Assembly (NCBI GenBank): GCA_944383165.1
Contig: CALWON010000009.1
Location: 1 to 43,436, forward strand
Length of the DNA stretch: 43,436 nt
DNA from: an uncultured Oscillospiraceae bacterium
GTDB taxonomy: Bacteria; Bacillota; Clostridia; Oscillospirales; Oscillospiraceae
Reading direction: 5' to 3'
Part shown: piece by piece, positions 1-7,232 of the stretch
Layout of the letters: every line of letters starts with the position of its first letter
Position numbering within the stretch: the stretch's first letter is position 1
Position numbers and translations under genes: made by a program
Notes under the pieces: model-generated
What the model saw: the letters and a program-made list of their open reading frames with translations, nothing else
What the model was told of the DNA's origin: nothing
Database searches by the model: none

Positions 1-1
1 G

Positions 2-97
2 TTTGGTATCAAAACGTAATCGTAATAACTCAAAATAGCAGCCCTACACAACCTGTAGGGCGTTTTGTATTATAGAAGCGAAATGCCAGAAAGTCAA
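2..97 (-). promoter_or_regulatory. Outward-facing strong promoter with hairpin leader (left copy)
   Basis: Read on the minus strand: TTGACT (97-92), 17-bp spacer, TATAAT (74-69) inside CTATAATACAAAA, a GC-rich hairpin GCCCTACA/TGTAGGGC (61-41, 5-nt loop), 26 nt, and TTTTGATACCAAA (14-2) at the window edge. The tract upstream of the promoter (about 100-210) is very AT-rich with AAGAGAATA-like repeats, resembling an UP element. The same layout recurs at the right edge. The transcribed product lies outside the window; an rRNA or other abundant RNA operon is an inference. The hairpin plus a T-rich tail could alternatively be read as a plus-strand terminator. Confidence 0.65.
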
Positions 98-222
98 TGG
101 TATTTTCTATATTTTTTCTATTAAAAGGGAAAAACTCTAATATTCTCATTGATTCTCTTATATTCTTTTAAAATCTAAATTTTGATTTTAAAATTGAAAG
201 AGAGAAAATAGAAAAGAAACCC

Positions 223-251
223 TTGAAAAACCACGATAATTGAAATAGAAT
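223..251 (+). promoter_or_regulatory. Putative sigma-A promoter for rpiB
   Basis: TTGAAA (223-228), 17-bp spacer and TAGAAT (246-251) lie about 65 bp before the rpiB start. The rest of the 75-310 stretch is AT-rich and holds no gene I can support. Confidence 0.5.
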
Positions 252-316
252 GATAAGAACCGTCTATGAAAAATGAGAAGTAAAGACGAGGTTTGTTTTG
301 AAGGAGGAAATTTGTG

Positions 317-751
317 ATGATCTCAATTGGATCTGATCATGGTGGATACCGTTTAAAGGAGCATATCAAAGCCTATTTGACTGCGAAGGGAATAGAGGTA
401 CTGGACTGTGGCTGTGACAGTTTGGATAGCTGTGACTATCCTGTGTATGGGAAGGCAGCAGCAGAAGCAGTTGCAAATGGTACCTGTGAAAAGGGGATCG
501 TCATTTGTACCACTGGCATTGGTATTTCTATTTCTGCTAATAAAGTAAAGGGCATTCGTTGTGCATTGTGTGCAGATTCCTTTTCTGCTGAAATGACACG
601 CCGCCACAATGACGCCAATATGTTGGCAATGGGGGCAGGCATTGTGGGAACCAATCTGGCAGAACGTATGGTGGATGTGTTTTTATCCACTGAGTTTGAA
701 GGTGGTCGTCATGAACGCCGAGTCAACCTGATGATGGAGATTGAAAAATAA
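317..751 (+). CDS. rpiB: Ribose-5-phosphate isomerase B
   Basis: Interconverts ribose 5-phosphate and ribulose 5-phosphate in the cytosolic pentose phosphate pathway; family members can also act on allose or galactose phosphates. The 144-residue product has the usual RpiB/LacAB length and opens with the SDHGG signature. It carries a cysteine just before the TGIGISI-ANK phosphate-binding loop (about residues 64-76), the position of the catalytic cysteine in RpiB. HNDANMLAMG follows in the usual place. I prefer ATG 317 over the adjacent GTG 314 because AAGGAGG (301-307) then has better spacing. It is a single gene with its own promoter and terminator. The residue after the cysteine is T rather than the common G, which is minor. 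Confidence 0.93.
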   Translation: MISIGSDHGGYRLKEHIKAYLTAKGIEVLDCGCDSLDSCDYPVYGKAAAEAVANGTCEKGIVICTTGIGISISANKVKGIRCALCADSFSAEMTRRHNDANMLAMGAGIVGTNLAERMVDVFLSTEFEGGRHERRVNLMMEIEK

Positions 752-754
752 GAG

Positions 755-791
755 GAACCTGTGCTGAACGCAACAGCACAGGTTCTTTTTT
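755..791 (+). terminator. Intrinsic terminator of rpiB
   Basis: A 12-bp perfect stem GAACCTGTGCTG/CAGCACAGGTTC (755-766 with 774-785) with a 7-nt loop is followed by six T. Confidence 0.9.
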
Positions 792-894
792 GCACAAAAA
801 ACCAGCAACTCCCATTCCTTTTCTTTTTGTTCTGTGGTATGCTGTAACTATGTGTGGACCATACTTTTGACACAACTCATGGAGGAATTGTTTT

Positions 895-2292
895 ATGAGT
901 AAAACTTATGATGTAGTTATTTTGGGCTGTGGCGAAGCTGGTATTTTTGCAGCCTATGAATTAGCCAAACACCGCCCTGATTTGAAGGTGTTGGCGTTAG
1001 ACCAAGGACGGGATATTTATCACCGCAGCTGTCCCATTGTAGCAGGAAAGGTGCGGGAGTGTATCCACTGTTCTGTATGTGATACTATGTGTGGATTTGG
1101 AGGAGCAGGTGCATTTTCCGATGGAAAATTTAATTTTACCACCCAATTTGGCGGCTGGTTGACTGATTTTATGGATGCTGGGCATGTGATGGAGCTGATT
1201 GACTATGTGGACAGCATCAATGTGGCACATGGAGCCACAGAACATGTATTCTCAACAGAGACACCAGAGGCAAAGGCACTGGCAAAAAAAGCACTAGGCT
1301 ATGATTTGCACTTGTTACAGGCCAGATGTAAGCATCTGGGTACAGAAAATAATCTGCGGATTCTGCAAAATATCTATGAAGGATTGAAAGATAAAGTGGA
1401 ATTTTGCTTCCAGACAGAGGTAAAGCAGATTATACATGAGGAAGAAGGATTCCATCTTGCATTGGCAAAGGGAGAGGAGATTTGCTGTAAACGGCTGATT
1501 GCAGCCCCCGGACGGTCTGGTGCAGAGTGGTTTTCCAATCAGTGTAAGGAACTGGGTTTGGAGTTGCTCAACAATCAGGTGGATATTGGTGTCCGTGTGG
1601 AACTGCCAGCGGCTGTATTTGAACATATCACAGATGTGGTGTATGAGTCAAAACTGGTGTATCGCACCAAACAGTATGGAGATCAGGTGCGCACCTTCTG
1701 CATGAATCCATATGGGCATGTGGTGGCAGAAAATGTGGAGGGAATCAATACGGTCAATGGGCATTCCTATGCCGACCCAGCTCTGCGCAGTGAAAATACC
1801 AACTTTGCGCTATTGGTTTCTAACCGGTTTACACAGCCATTCAATGAACCATATCGGTACGGAAAACACATTGCATCCCTAAGTAATATGCTGGCAGGTG
1901 GAGTATTGGTGCAGCGGTTTGGGGATTTGGTGAAGGGAACCCGAACCAATGAACATCGTATGAGCAAGTCATTCACAAGACCTACGTTGACAGCGGCTGT
2001 GCCTGGGGATTTGTCTCTTGCACTTCCAAAACGGCAACTAGATGATATTATCGAAATGATTTACGTGTTGGATAAAATTGCCCCAGGAACTGCCAACCAT
2101 GATACTCTGTTATATGGTGCAGAAGTGAAATTTTATTCTGCCCGCCTTCAGCTCTCACAGGATATGGAGACTGCCATTCCTGGTCTGTTTGCAGCAGGAG
2201 ACGGAGCAGGCGTCACCAGAGGACTGGCACAGGCTGGGGCAGCTGGTGTACAGGCTGCAAGAGCAGTGTTAAAGCGTGTGGAAAATGACTGA
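895..2292 (+). CDS. FAD-dependent dehydrogenase, COG2509-like
   Basis: A 465-residue flavoprotein. The N-terminus has a dinucleotide-binding Rossmann motif (GCGEAG, about residues 11-16). A C-x2-C-x2-C-x3-C-like run (ECIHCSVCDTMCG, about 59-71) is followed by GGAGAFSDGK, the signature of the uncharacterised FAD-dependent dehydrogenases of COG2509. The C-terminal GLFAAGDGAG (about 432-441) is the second FAD contact. Family substrate is not established. It has GGAGGA at 880-885 before ATG 895 and appears monocistronic. The four clustered cysteines may hold a metal or be redox-active, which is inference. It does not resemble MnmG despite preceding mnmE. Confidence 0.85.
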   Translation: MSKTYDVVILGCGEAGIFAAYELAKHRPDLKVLALDQGRDIYHRSCPIVAGKVRECIHCSVCDTMCGFGGAGAFSDGKFNFTTQFGGWLTDFMDAGHVMELIDYVDSINVAHGATEHVFSTETPEAKALAKKALGYDLHLLQARCKHLGTENNLRILQNIYEGLKDKVEFCFQTEVKQIIHEEEGFHLALAKGEEICCKRLIAAPGRSGAEWFSNQCKELGLELLNNQVDIGVRVELPAAVFEHITDVVYESKLVYRTKQYGDQVRTFCMNPYGHVVAENVEGINTVNGHSYADPALRSENTNFALLVSNRFTQPFNEPYRYGKHIASLSNMLAGGVLVQRFGDLVKGTRTNEHRMSKSFTRPTLTAAVPGDLSLALPKRQLDDIIEMIYVLDKIAPGTANHDTLLYGAEVKFYSARLQLSQDMETAIPGLFAAGDGAGVTRGLAQAGAAGVQAARAVLKRVEND

Positions 2293-2622
2293 GGATAACC
2301 CCAGATGAAAGTGGTGGAATTCCTGCAAATTTTCAGGGGCTGTCATTGACGAACTTTGTCGAATGGTGTAAAATGGCGTCGATTTTTGTCAGATATGATA
2401 AAACACAGAAGATGAAGTTTGAGAGAGTTCAGTAAGCTTATCCACATTCTCCACATAGTTTTCCACAAGTTCTAAAGGAAAGTATGGGGAAAGAAATGGA
2501 GGGTAGAACAGGGCATATCTCACCAAAAAAGAGACAATTTGCACAAAAATAATTTTGCAAGTGGAAGCACGTCATCCGTCGGATTTTTGAGTTTTCCACA
2601 GCCACAGAAGGGATAGAGAATT
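2293..2622. other. Intergenic region with DnaA-box-like cluster
   Basis: No gene is supported in these 330 bases. Four 9-mers resemble the DnaA box (TTATCCACA consensus): TTATCCACA 2438-2446 (exact), TTCTCCACA 2447-2455, TTTTCCACA 2459-2467 and TTTTCCACA 2592-2600, all in the same orientation. The first three are nearly head-to-tail. In many Firmicutes mnmE sits near oriC, so an origin, a DnaA-titration site or DnaA-regulated transcription of mnmE are the candidate roles. dnaA, dnaN, rpmH and parB are not in the window. Confidence 0.55.
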
Positions 2623-4002
2623 GTGAGCCATAAAGCCGATACCATTGCAGCAATCGCCACACCAGTTGGAGCGGGTGCGATAGGTATATTACGTTTGTCA
2701 GGAGAGAGGGCAGTTGAAATTGCCTCTGCCTGTTTCCGACCACTGGGGCGTGCCTCTCTTTTGGAGCGGCAGGAGCGCACCCTTGTCTATGGAGACCTGT
2801 TAGACCAGGAGGGAGAGGTAATTGACCGAGTTCTGTGTACCTATACAAGAGCTCCCTCAACCTATACAGGGGAAGATACTGCCGAAATTCACAGTCATGG
2901 TTCTCCGGCGGTGTTGACACTAGGTTTGGAAGCACTGTATGCACAGGGGGCAAGACCTGCCAAAGCAGGGGAGTTTACCCAGAGGGCATTTTTGAATGGT
3001 CGACTGGATTTGGCACAGGCAGAGGCGGTGGCAGACTTGCTGGAAGCCAGAAGCCGGGAGGGAGCCAGACAGGCAGCAGGGCAGCTATGTGGTGCACTGA
3101 GTCGCAGAATTGAGCAGATTTACAGCGGATTGGTGGATATTATGGCACATTTCCATGCAGTGCTGGATTACCCAGAGGAGGACATTGCACCGTTCACCAT
3201 GACAGAATTGGAACAGCAGCTTTCTCATCAGGAGTTGGAGTTGACAAAGTTACTGGCAACCTATCAGAGGGGCAGACAGATGAATCAGGGAGTACAGTGC
3301 GTTCTGGTAGGTCGACCCAATGCAGGAAAATCTTCTCTTTTGAATGCGTTGGTAGGGTATGAGCGTGCTATTGTCACAGATATTCCTGGTACCACCAGAG
3401 ACACCATTGAGGAACAGATTGAACTGGGTGGCATTCCACTGCGAATCATTGATACAGCCGGTCTGCGTGACAGTCATGACCCCATTGAGCAGATGGGGGT
3501 GGAGCGCAGCCGTGAAGCTATGGAGCGGGCAGAGCTGATTCTGGTACTGTGGGACTCTACGACACAGGTGCAAGAGGAGGACAAAGCACTGCTGAACGAG
3601 GCAGTGCAGCTTGCCCCCACCATTTTGGTGTGGACAAAAAAAGATTTATCACATGTGTCTCCGCCTGCTTTGCCAGATGGGGCATCTGTTTCTGTTGTGG
3701 AGTTAAGCTCCAAAACCGGGGATGGGATGGAACAGCTTGGAAAGGCAGTGGCTGCTCAATTCCCCAAACAGACGGGAGCCAGCTATGGAGCAGTTTTGAC
3801 CAATGTGAGACAGGCACAGGCAGCACAACAGGCGTTGGAAGGTGTGAAACGCAGCCGAGAAGCCCTGTTGGCAGGTATGACACCAGATGCCCTCCTGACC
3901 GATGTGGAACAGGCGTTGGAGGCATTGGGAGAGCTGACAGGGCAGTCAGTCCGGGAAGATGTAACAGCCCGTATTTTTGCACGCTTTTGTGTAGGAAAAT
4001 AG
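2623..4002 (+). CDS. mnmE: tRNA modification GTPase MnmE
   Basis: With MnmG, installs the (carboxymethyl)aminomethyl group on wobble U34 of tRNAs. The 459-residue product has the full family architecture: an N-terminal tetrahydrofolate-binding domain starting TIAAIATPVGAGAIGI, a helical domain, and an inserted Ras-like G domain with G1 GRPNAGKSS (about 229-237), G2 DIPGTTRDT (about 253-261) and G3 DTAGLRD (about 276). It ends with FCVGK, matching the invariant C-[IV]-GK that binds formyl-THF. The start is a GTG; upstream AAGGGAT is a weak ribosome binding site, but the N-terminus aligns with the family here. MnmG is not adjacent, so the common mnmE-mnmG operon is broken. Confidence 0.96.
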   Translation: MSHKADTIAAIATPVGAGAIGILRLSGERAVEIASACFRPLGRASLLERQERTLVYGDLLDQEGEVIDRVLCTYTRAPSTYTGEDTAEIHSHGSPAVLTLGLEALYAQGARPAKAGEFTQRAFLNGRLDLAQAEAVADLLEARSREGARQAAGQLCGALSRRIEQIYSGLVDIMAHFHAVLDYPEEDIAPFTMTELEQQLSHQELELTKLLATYQRGRQMNQGVQCVLVGRPNAGKSSLLNALVGYERAIVTDIPGTTRDTIEEQIELGGIPLRIIDTAGLRDSHDPIEQMGVERSREAMERAELILVLWDSTTQVQEEDKALLNEAVQLAPTILVWTKKDLSHVSPPALPDGASVSVVELSSKTGDGMEQLGKAVAAQFPKQTGASYGAVLTNVRQAQAAQQALEGVKRSREALLAGMTPDALLTDVEQALEALGELTGQSVREDVTARIFARFCVGK

Positions 4003-4016
4003 GGAAAAGCAATAAG

Positions 4017-4057
4017 AAACCCCAGAAGAAGGTGGAAACACATTCTTCTGGGGTTTT
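4017..4057. terminator. Bidirectional terminator between mnmE and spoIID
   Basis: A 14-bp perfect stem AAACCCCAGAAGAA/TTCTTCTGGGGTTT (4017-4030 with 4043-4056) lies between convergent genes. The T run is short on both sides. Confidence 0.8.
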
Positions 4058-4067
4058 CCAGTTTATT

Positions 4068-5102
4068 TTACCACAAAAAGTCAACCTGTGTATTGGTATA
4101 GTACCATGTAAGAATTTCATCATAGGTACTGCCAGACTGCGCCATGGTATTGGCTCCATATTGGCTCATCCCAACACCGTGCCCATAGCCTGTGACGGAA
4201 AATGTGAAAGAGGTGCCGTCCCATGAGACAAGAAAGCAGGCAGAACGAAGCTGAAACAGAGTACGGATTTGGTTTCCTGTTAATGTAACCCCACCCACCA
4301 AAATACTGGAGACAGTACCACCTTGATTGGTTACAGGGGAACCAAACCAGGTAGAGGGGTCTCCTGTGAGATTTGCATTGGCATAAGTGTTGAGAATCAG
4401 GCTTTTTACCTCATCAGCAGACAGAGTGACAGTACTGCGAAAATTGGGGACTTCATCTCCTTCAGGGCTTTCTACACTTTGCAGATATTCCACCTGATTG
4501 CCCCATACCTCCACAGCATCCACAGTATAGCCAGGAGCGGAGGAGAAGAAAACAGCCTGAATGGGGGAACCATTGTAGAGGACGCCCAAACCATCGGTCT
4601 CAGCAACTGCCTGTTGTATCTTTTGGGTGTAGCTTTCAGCAGAACTCCCCCAGCGTTGGGCAGCATCGGAAGGGGACAGGTATGCCTGACAACAACCAAT
4701 ATCGGTACATACATCAGCATCAGGATGCTGGGCAGTTTCAAAGGATTGTTTTCTCACTGTATAAGTACGGGCAGCGCATGCCTGTGCTTTGAGTGCTTCC
4801 AATTCAAAAGAAGCGGGCATTTCAGCCGATACCACACCCAACAGATACTCCTCCATAGAAAGTTCAGAAATGGTGCCATCAGGCATCAGGAGTTTTACCA
4901 CACGTCCTTTATCTCTGGCAGAGGTAGGGATGGCTAAGAACTCATTGGGGGAAGTGGGGGTTGTTGTGTCCCCCTTTGGTGTTAAAACCGCCTCTCCCCT
5001 GACAGTCAAAACAGGGAGCAAAAAGACAAATAAAGAAAGTGCAAGGCTGATACCAAGCAGATATCTAAGGGAGTAAGAGGACGGCTTTTTTTGTCTTGGC
5101 AT
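4068..5102 (-). CDS. spoIID: Stage II sporulation protein D (peptidoglycan lytic transglycosylase)
   Basis: Mother-cell membrane enzyme that cleaves denuded glycan strands during engulfment. The 344-residue form starts at the ATG preceded by GGAGT, not at the upstream in-frame ATG. It has a single N-terminal membrane segment (about residues 13-33). The SpoIID domain begins SMEEYLLGVVSAEMP, with the expected catalytic glutamate at about residue 94 in SAEMP. YGHGVGMSQYGA near the C-terminus is the family signature. The segment H126...C132...C137-C138 matches the zinc-site region of clostridial SpoIID, with a Cys where His is expected. A sigma-E-type promoter lies just upstream, as expected for this gene. 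Confidence 0.93.
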   Translation of the reverse strand: MPRQKKPSSYSLRYLLGISLALSLFVFLLPVLTVRGEAVLTPKGDTTTPTSPNEFLAIPTSARDKGRVVKLLMPDGTISELSMEEYLLGVVSAEMPASFELEALKAQACAARTYTVRKQSFETAQHPDADVCTDIGCCQAYLSPSDAAQRWGSSAESYTQKIQQAVAETDGLGVLYNGSPIQAVFFSSAPGYTVDAVEVWGNQVEYLQSVESPEGDEVPNFRSTVTLSADEVKSLILNTYANANLTGDPSTWFGSPVTNQGGTVSSILVGGVTLTGNQIRTLFQLRSACFLVSWDGTSFTFSVTGYGHGVGMSQYGANTMAQSGSTYDEILTWYYTNTQVDFLW

Positions 5103-5133
5103 GGGAGAGACTCCTTCCTGTTTTGGATGGAGT

Positions 5134-5162
5134 ATTGTATGCAATATGGACATGAGTTATTC
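5134..5162 (-). promoter_or_regulatory. Sigma-E-type promoter of spoIID
   Basis: Read on the minus strand: -35 GAATAAC (5162-5156), 14-bp spacer, -10 CATACAAT (5141-5134). The -10 is a perfect match to the sigma-E consensus CATACAHT. It overlaps the stop codon of the upstream flavoprotein gene, so spoIID can be transcribed alone in the mother cell. Confidence 0.7.
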
Positions 5163-5759
5163 CTTTTCAATGGACATAGTAGACATGGTTTCTTTGGTTT
5201 GCCCATGTTTTGCACCCATGGTAAGCCAGTATTTTGTGGATGCAGATAGGAAAATAGACTTTGGCAGGGGCATTGTGACAGATTGACATAAGGGATTGTG
5301 TGTTTGAATCGAGGCAGCCAGTTTGCGAATGCGTCTTTTGACCAAGAAGGAAAATGGAGTATTCAAAATGGCTTCTCCACTGCCAACCATCAACACAGAA
5401 CCGAAGGAAAAACCGAACTGTTTGGCATAAAACTGGAGCATTTCTACTGCGATGATATTCTGTTCTGGCTCTAAAAAACCACAGTTGATAAGTACATGGA
5501 TGGTGGGTTGGCGTGTTTTAGGGGACTGAGACATGATTTTTAAAAATGTCATCAGTGGAGTGGGAATACTGTCTGCATAGAGGGGAAAAACCAATAGGAT
5601 ATCAGAATAGTCATCCACATTCACAGTAGATTTAGAATAGTTTAATGCCTGTAATTGGTCATAAGAGCCAGTAAAAGATTGAGTAAACAACTCAATGTAT
5701 CGTTTGGAATTAGAGCGTGGAGCACGGGGACTACCGTTAATGATTAAGAGTGATTCCAT
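5157..5759 (-). CDS. Flavodoxin-fold NAD(P)H-dependent oxidoreductase-like protein, subunit 2 of a pair
   Basis: A 200-residue protein beginning with a beta strand and INGSPRAPRSNSKRY, the phosphate-binding loop of the NADPH-dependent FMN reductase/flavodoxin fold. VFPLYADSIPTPLM (about residues 60-73) fits the second FMN-contact loop. No cysteine cluster is present. I chose the ATG at 5759 because GGAGGTC lies just before it and the fold starts there. It overlaps the end of the neighbouring flavoprotein gene by 16 bp, indicating translational coupling. Substrate unknown; the C-terminal part after residue about 150 is not recognised. Confidence 0.7.
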   Translation of the reverse strand: MESLLIINGSPRAPRSNSKRYIELFTQSFTGSYDQLQALNYSKSTVNVDDYSDILLVFPLYADSIPTPLMTFLKIMSQSPKTRQPTIHVLINCGFLEPEQNIIAVEMLQFYAKQFGFSFGSVLMVGSGEAILNTPFSFLVKRRIRKLAASIQTHNPLCQSVTMPLPKSIFLSASTKYWLTMGAKHGQTKETMSTMSIEKE

Positions 5760-6259
5760 TGACTGACCTCCTCGAGAATGGCTTCCTGTAATGTATCTGG
5801 GGAGAGAAAATGGATTTTCCAAGAAGAAAAGGACATATTTTTGGCGTTTCTCTCTACAAGACGTTTAAAAAGGGTTTGTTCTTCCTGTGTGTCTGCACCA
5901 TACGCTAAAATAATTGCTTCTTTGGGAACCACTGCACGCTGTACATGGTGGGTTTCTCCTTGATGGATGCGAATAAAGGCTTGCTGAACTGGAATCGAAC
6001 GCTCCATCAGTGTTTTCATAGGGGTGTCAAAACCGCCACACCAGATATGGCTGATATACAGAATACGCTCTGACGCTGCAATTTTTGGATAGATGTTGGG
6101 GGCATCATCTCGAATCACACATTTGCCAGGGGTTTTTGTCCAACAGCCAAAACAGCCGACACAGGGATGGATGGTCTGCTGGGATAAATCATAGACAACT
6201 GTGTCGGATGGCAGAGATGTGAGAAAGTGGAGTGGCTGGTCGCTTAAAATTAAATTCAT
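5744..6259 (-). CDS. Iron-sulfur-flavoprotein-like reductase with CxxCxxC motif, subunit 1 of a pair
   Basis: A 171-residue NADPH-dependent FMN reductase-family protein. PCVGCFGCWTKTPGKC (about residues 33-48) gives C-x2-C-x2-C-x7-C, the compact cysteine motif that binds a 4Fe-4S cluster in Isf-type flavoproteins. YISHIWCGGFDTPMKTLMER is the typical second FMN-loop region. The N-terminus is short and lacks the usual GSPR phosphate loop, which is present in the overlapping partner gene. First gene of the operon; weak GAGGA ribosome binding site. Function beyond electron transfer is unknown. Confidence 0.7.
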   Translation of the reverse strand: MNLILSDQPLHFLTSLPSDTVVYDLSQQTIHPCVGCFGCWTKTPGKCVIRDDAPNIYPKIAASERILYISHIWCGGFDTPMKTLMERSIPVQQAFIRIHQGETHHVQRAVVPKEAIILAYGADTQEEQTLFKRLVERNAKNMSFSSWKIHFLSPDTLQEAILEEVSQWNHS

Positions 6260-6354
6260 ATCAATGTATTCCTCTTTTTTAGTTGGTTTCTCGAATTTTT
6301 ACGATTGTAACACGAACTCCACGGAGAAACAAGAACATTTGCTAGAAAAAGTCT

Positions 6355-6383
6355 TTGCGATTTTCTGGAAAATCCTCTATAAT
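6355..6383 (+). promoter_or_regulatory. Sigma-A promoter for ymdB operon
   Basis: TTGCGA (6355-6360), 17-bp spacer, TATAAT (6378-6383), 35 bp before the ymdB start. Confidence 0.65.
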
Positions 6384-6417
6384 GGAGGAAATGAACATCC
6401 GAAGGAGGAACGATGCT

Positions 6418-7206
6418 ATGCTGCTTCAAATCCTAGCAGTTGGAGATATTGTGGGTGAGGGCGGGCAAGATATTTTATCCCGTCGCTTGCGCGAGATGAA
6501 ACAAACATATGACATTCATTTTACTGTTGTCAATGGAGAGAATGCCTCTGGAGTTGGGATTACCCCGAAACAGGCGAAAGGACTATTTGATGCAGGGGCA
6601 GATGTGATTACGCTGGGAAACCATACTTGGAACCGTATGCAGATTACAGAATTTTTGGATAGGGAACCCAATATTTTGCGTCCTGCCAATTACGCAGGCA
6701 AAGTTCCTGGACGTGGGTTTGGTGTATTTGATGGTCCCAAAGGGTTGAAAATTGGGGTTATGAACTTAATGGGGCGGTTAGAGCTGAATCCCAATTTAGA
6801 TAGCCCATTTAAAATGGCAAACAATATTTTGAAAAGTGCAGAGTGTCAGCAGTGTGATGTGGTTGTGGTGGATTTCCATGCTGAGGCAACCAGTGAAAAG
6901 GGAGCCATGGGGTGGTATCTGGATGGAAAAGTGCAGGCAGTTTGGGGTACGCATACCCATGTACCAACCGCGGACACACAGGTTTTGCCCAATGGCACAG
7001 GGTTTGTAACTGACTTGGGTATGACTGGAGCACAGAGATCCATTTTGGGAATGAGACCGGAAAACTCCATTAACATTTTTATGGGTGGCTTGCCCCGTCG
7101 GTTTGAGGAGGCAGAGGGAGTTTGTAAAATCAATGCATGTTGTTTTTCCATTGATACCCAGACAAAGCAATGTGTACAGGTCAAGCGGGTGGATCTGTTG
7201 GAATAA
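6418..7206 (+). CDS. ymdB: YmdB-family metallophosphoesterase
   Basis: Member of the YmdB/TIGR00282 calcineurin-like phosphodiesterases; the Bacillus protein hydrolyses 2',3'-cyclic nucleotides and influences biofilm and motility decisions. The 262-residue length is typical. Metal-binding motifs are in order: GDIVG (8-12), NGEN, TLGNHTW, DFHAEATSEK and GTHTHVPTAD. ATG 6418 has GGAGG at 6403-6407; upstream in-frame starts lie on top of the promoter. In many Firmicutes ymdB sits by rny and spoVS; here it precedes a YhaO/YhaN pair instead. Confidence 0.93.
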   Translation: MLLQILAVGDIVGEGGQDILSRRLREMKQTYDIHFTVVNGENASGVGITPKQAKGLFDAGADVITLGNHTWNRMQITEFLDREPNILRPANYAGKVPGRGFGVFDGPKGLKIGVMNLMGRLELNPNLDSPFKMANNILKSAECQQCDVVVVDFHAEATSEKGAMGWYLDGKVQAVWGTHTHVPTADTQVLPNGTGFVTDLGMTGAQRSILGMRPENSINIFMGGLPRRFEEAEGVCKINACCFSIDTQTKQCVQVKRVDLLE

Positions 7207-7232
7207 GAAAAAATACAGAGAGGGATCCTGTT

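Noticed and set aside
3549..4226. A 225-codon plus-strand frame over the end of mnmE
   Set aside because: It overlaps the mnmE 3' end in another frame and runs through the terminator; cysteine- and glycine-rich noise.
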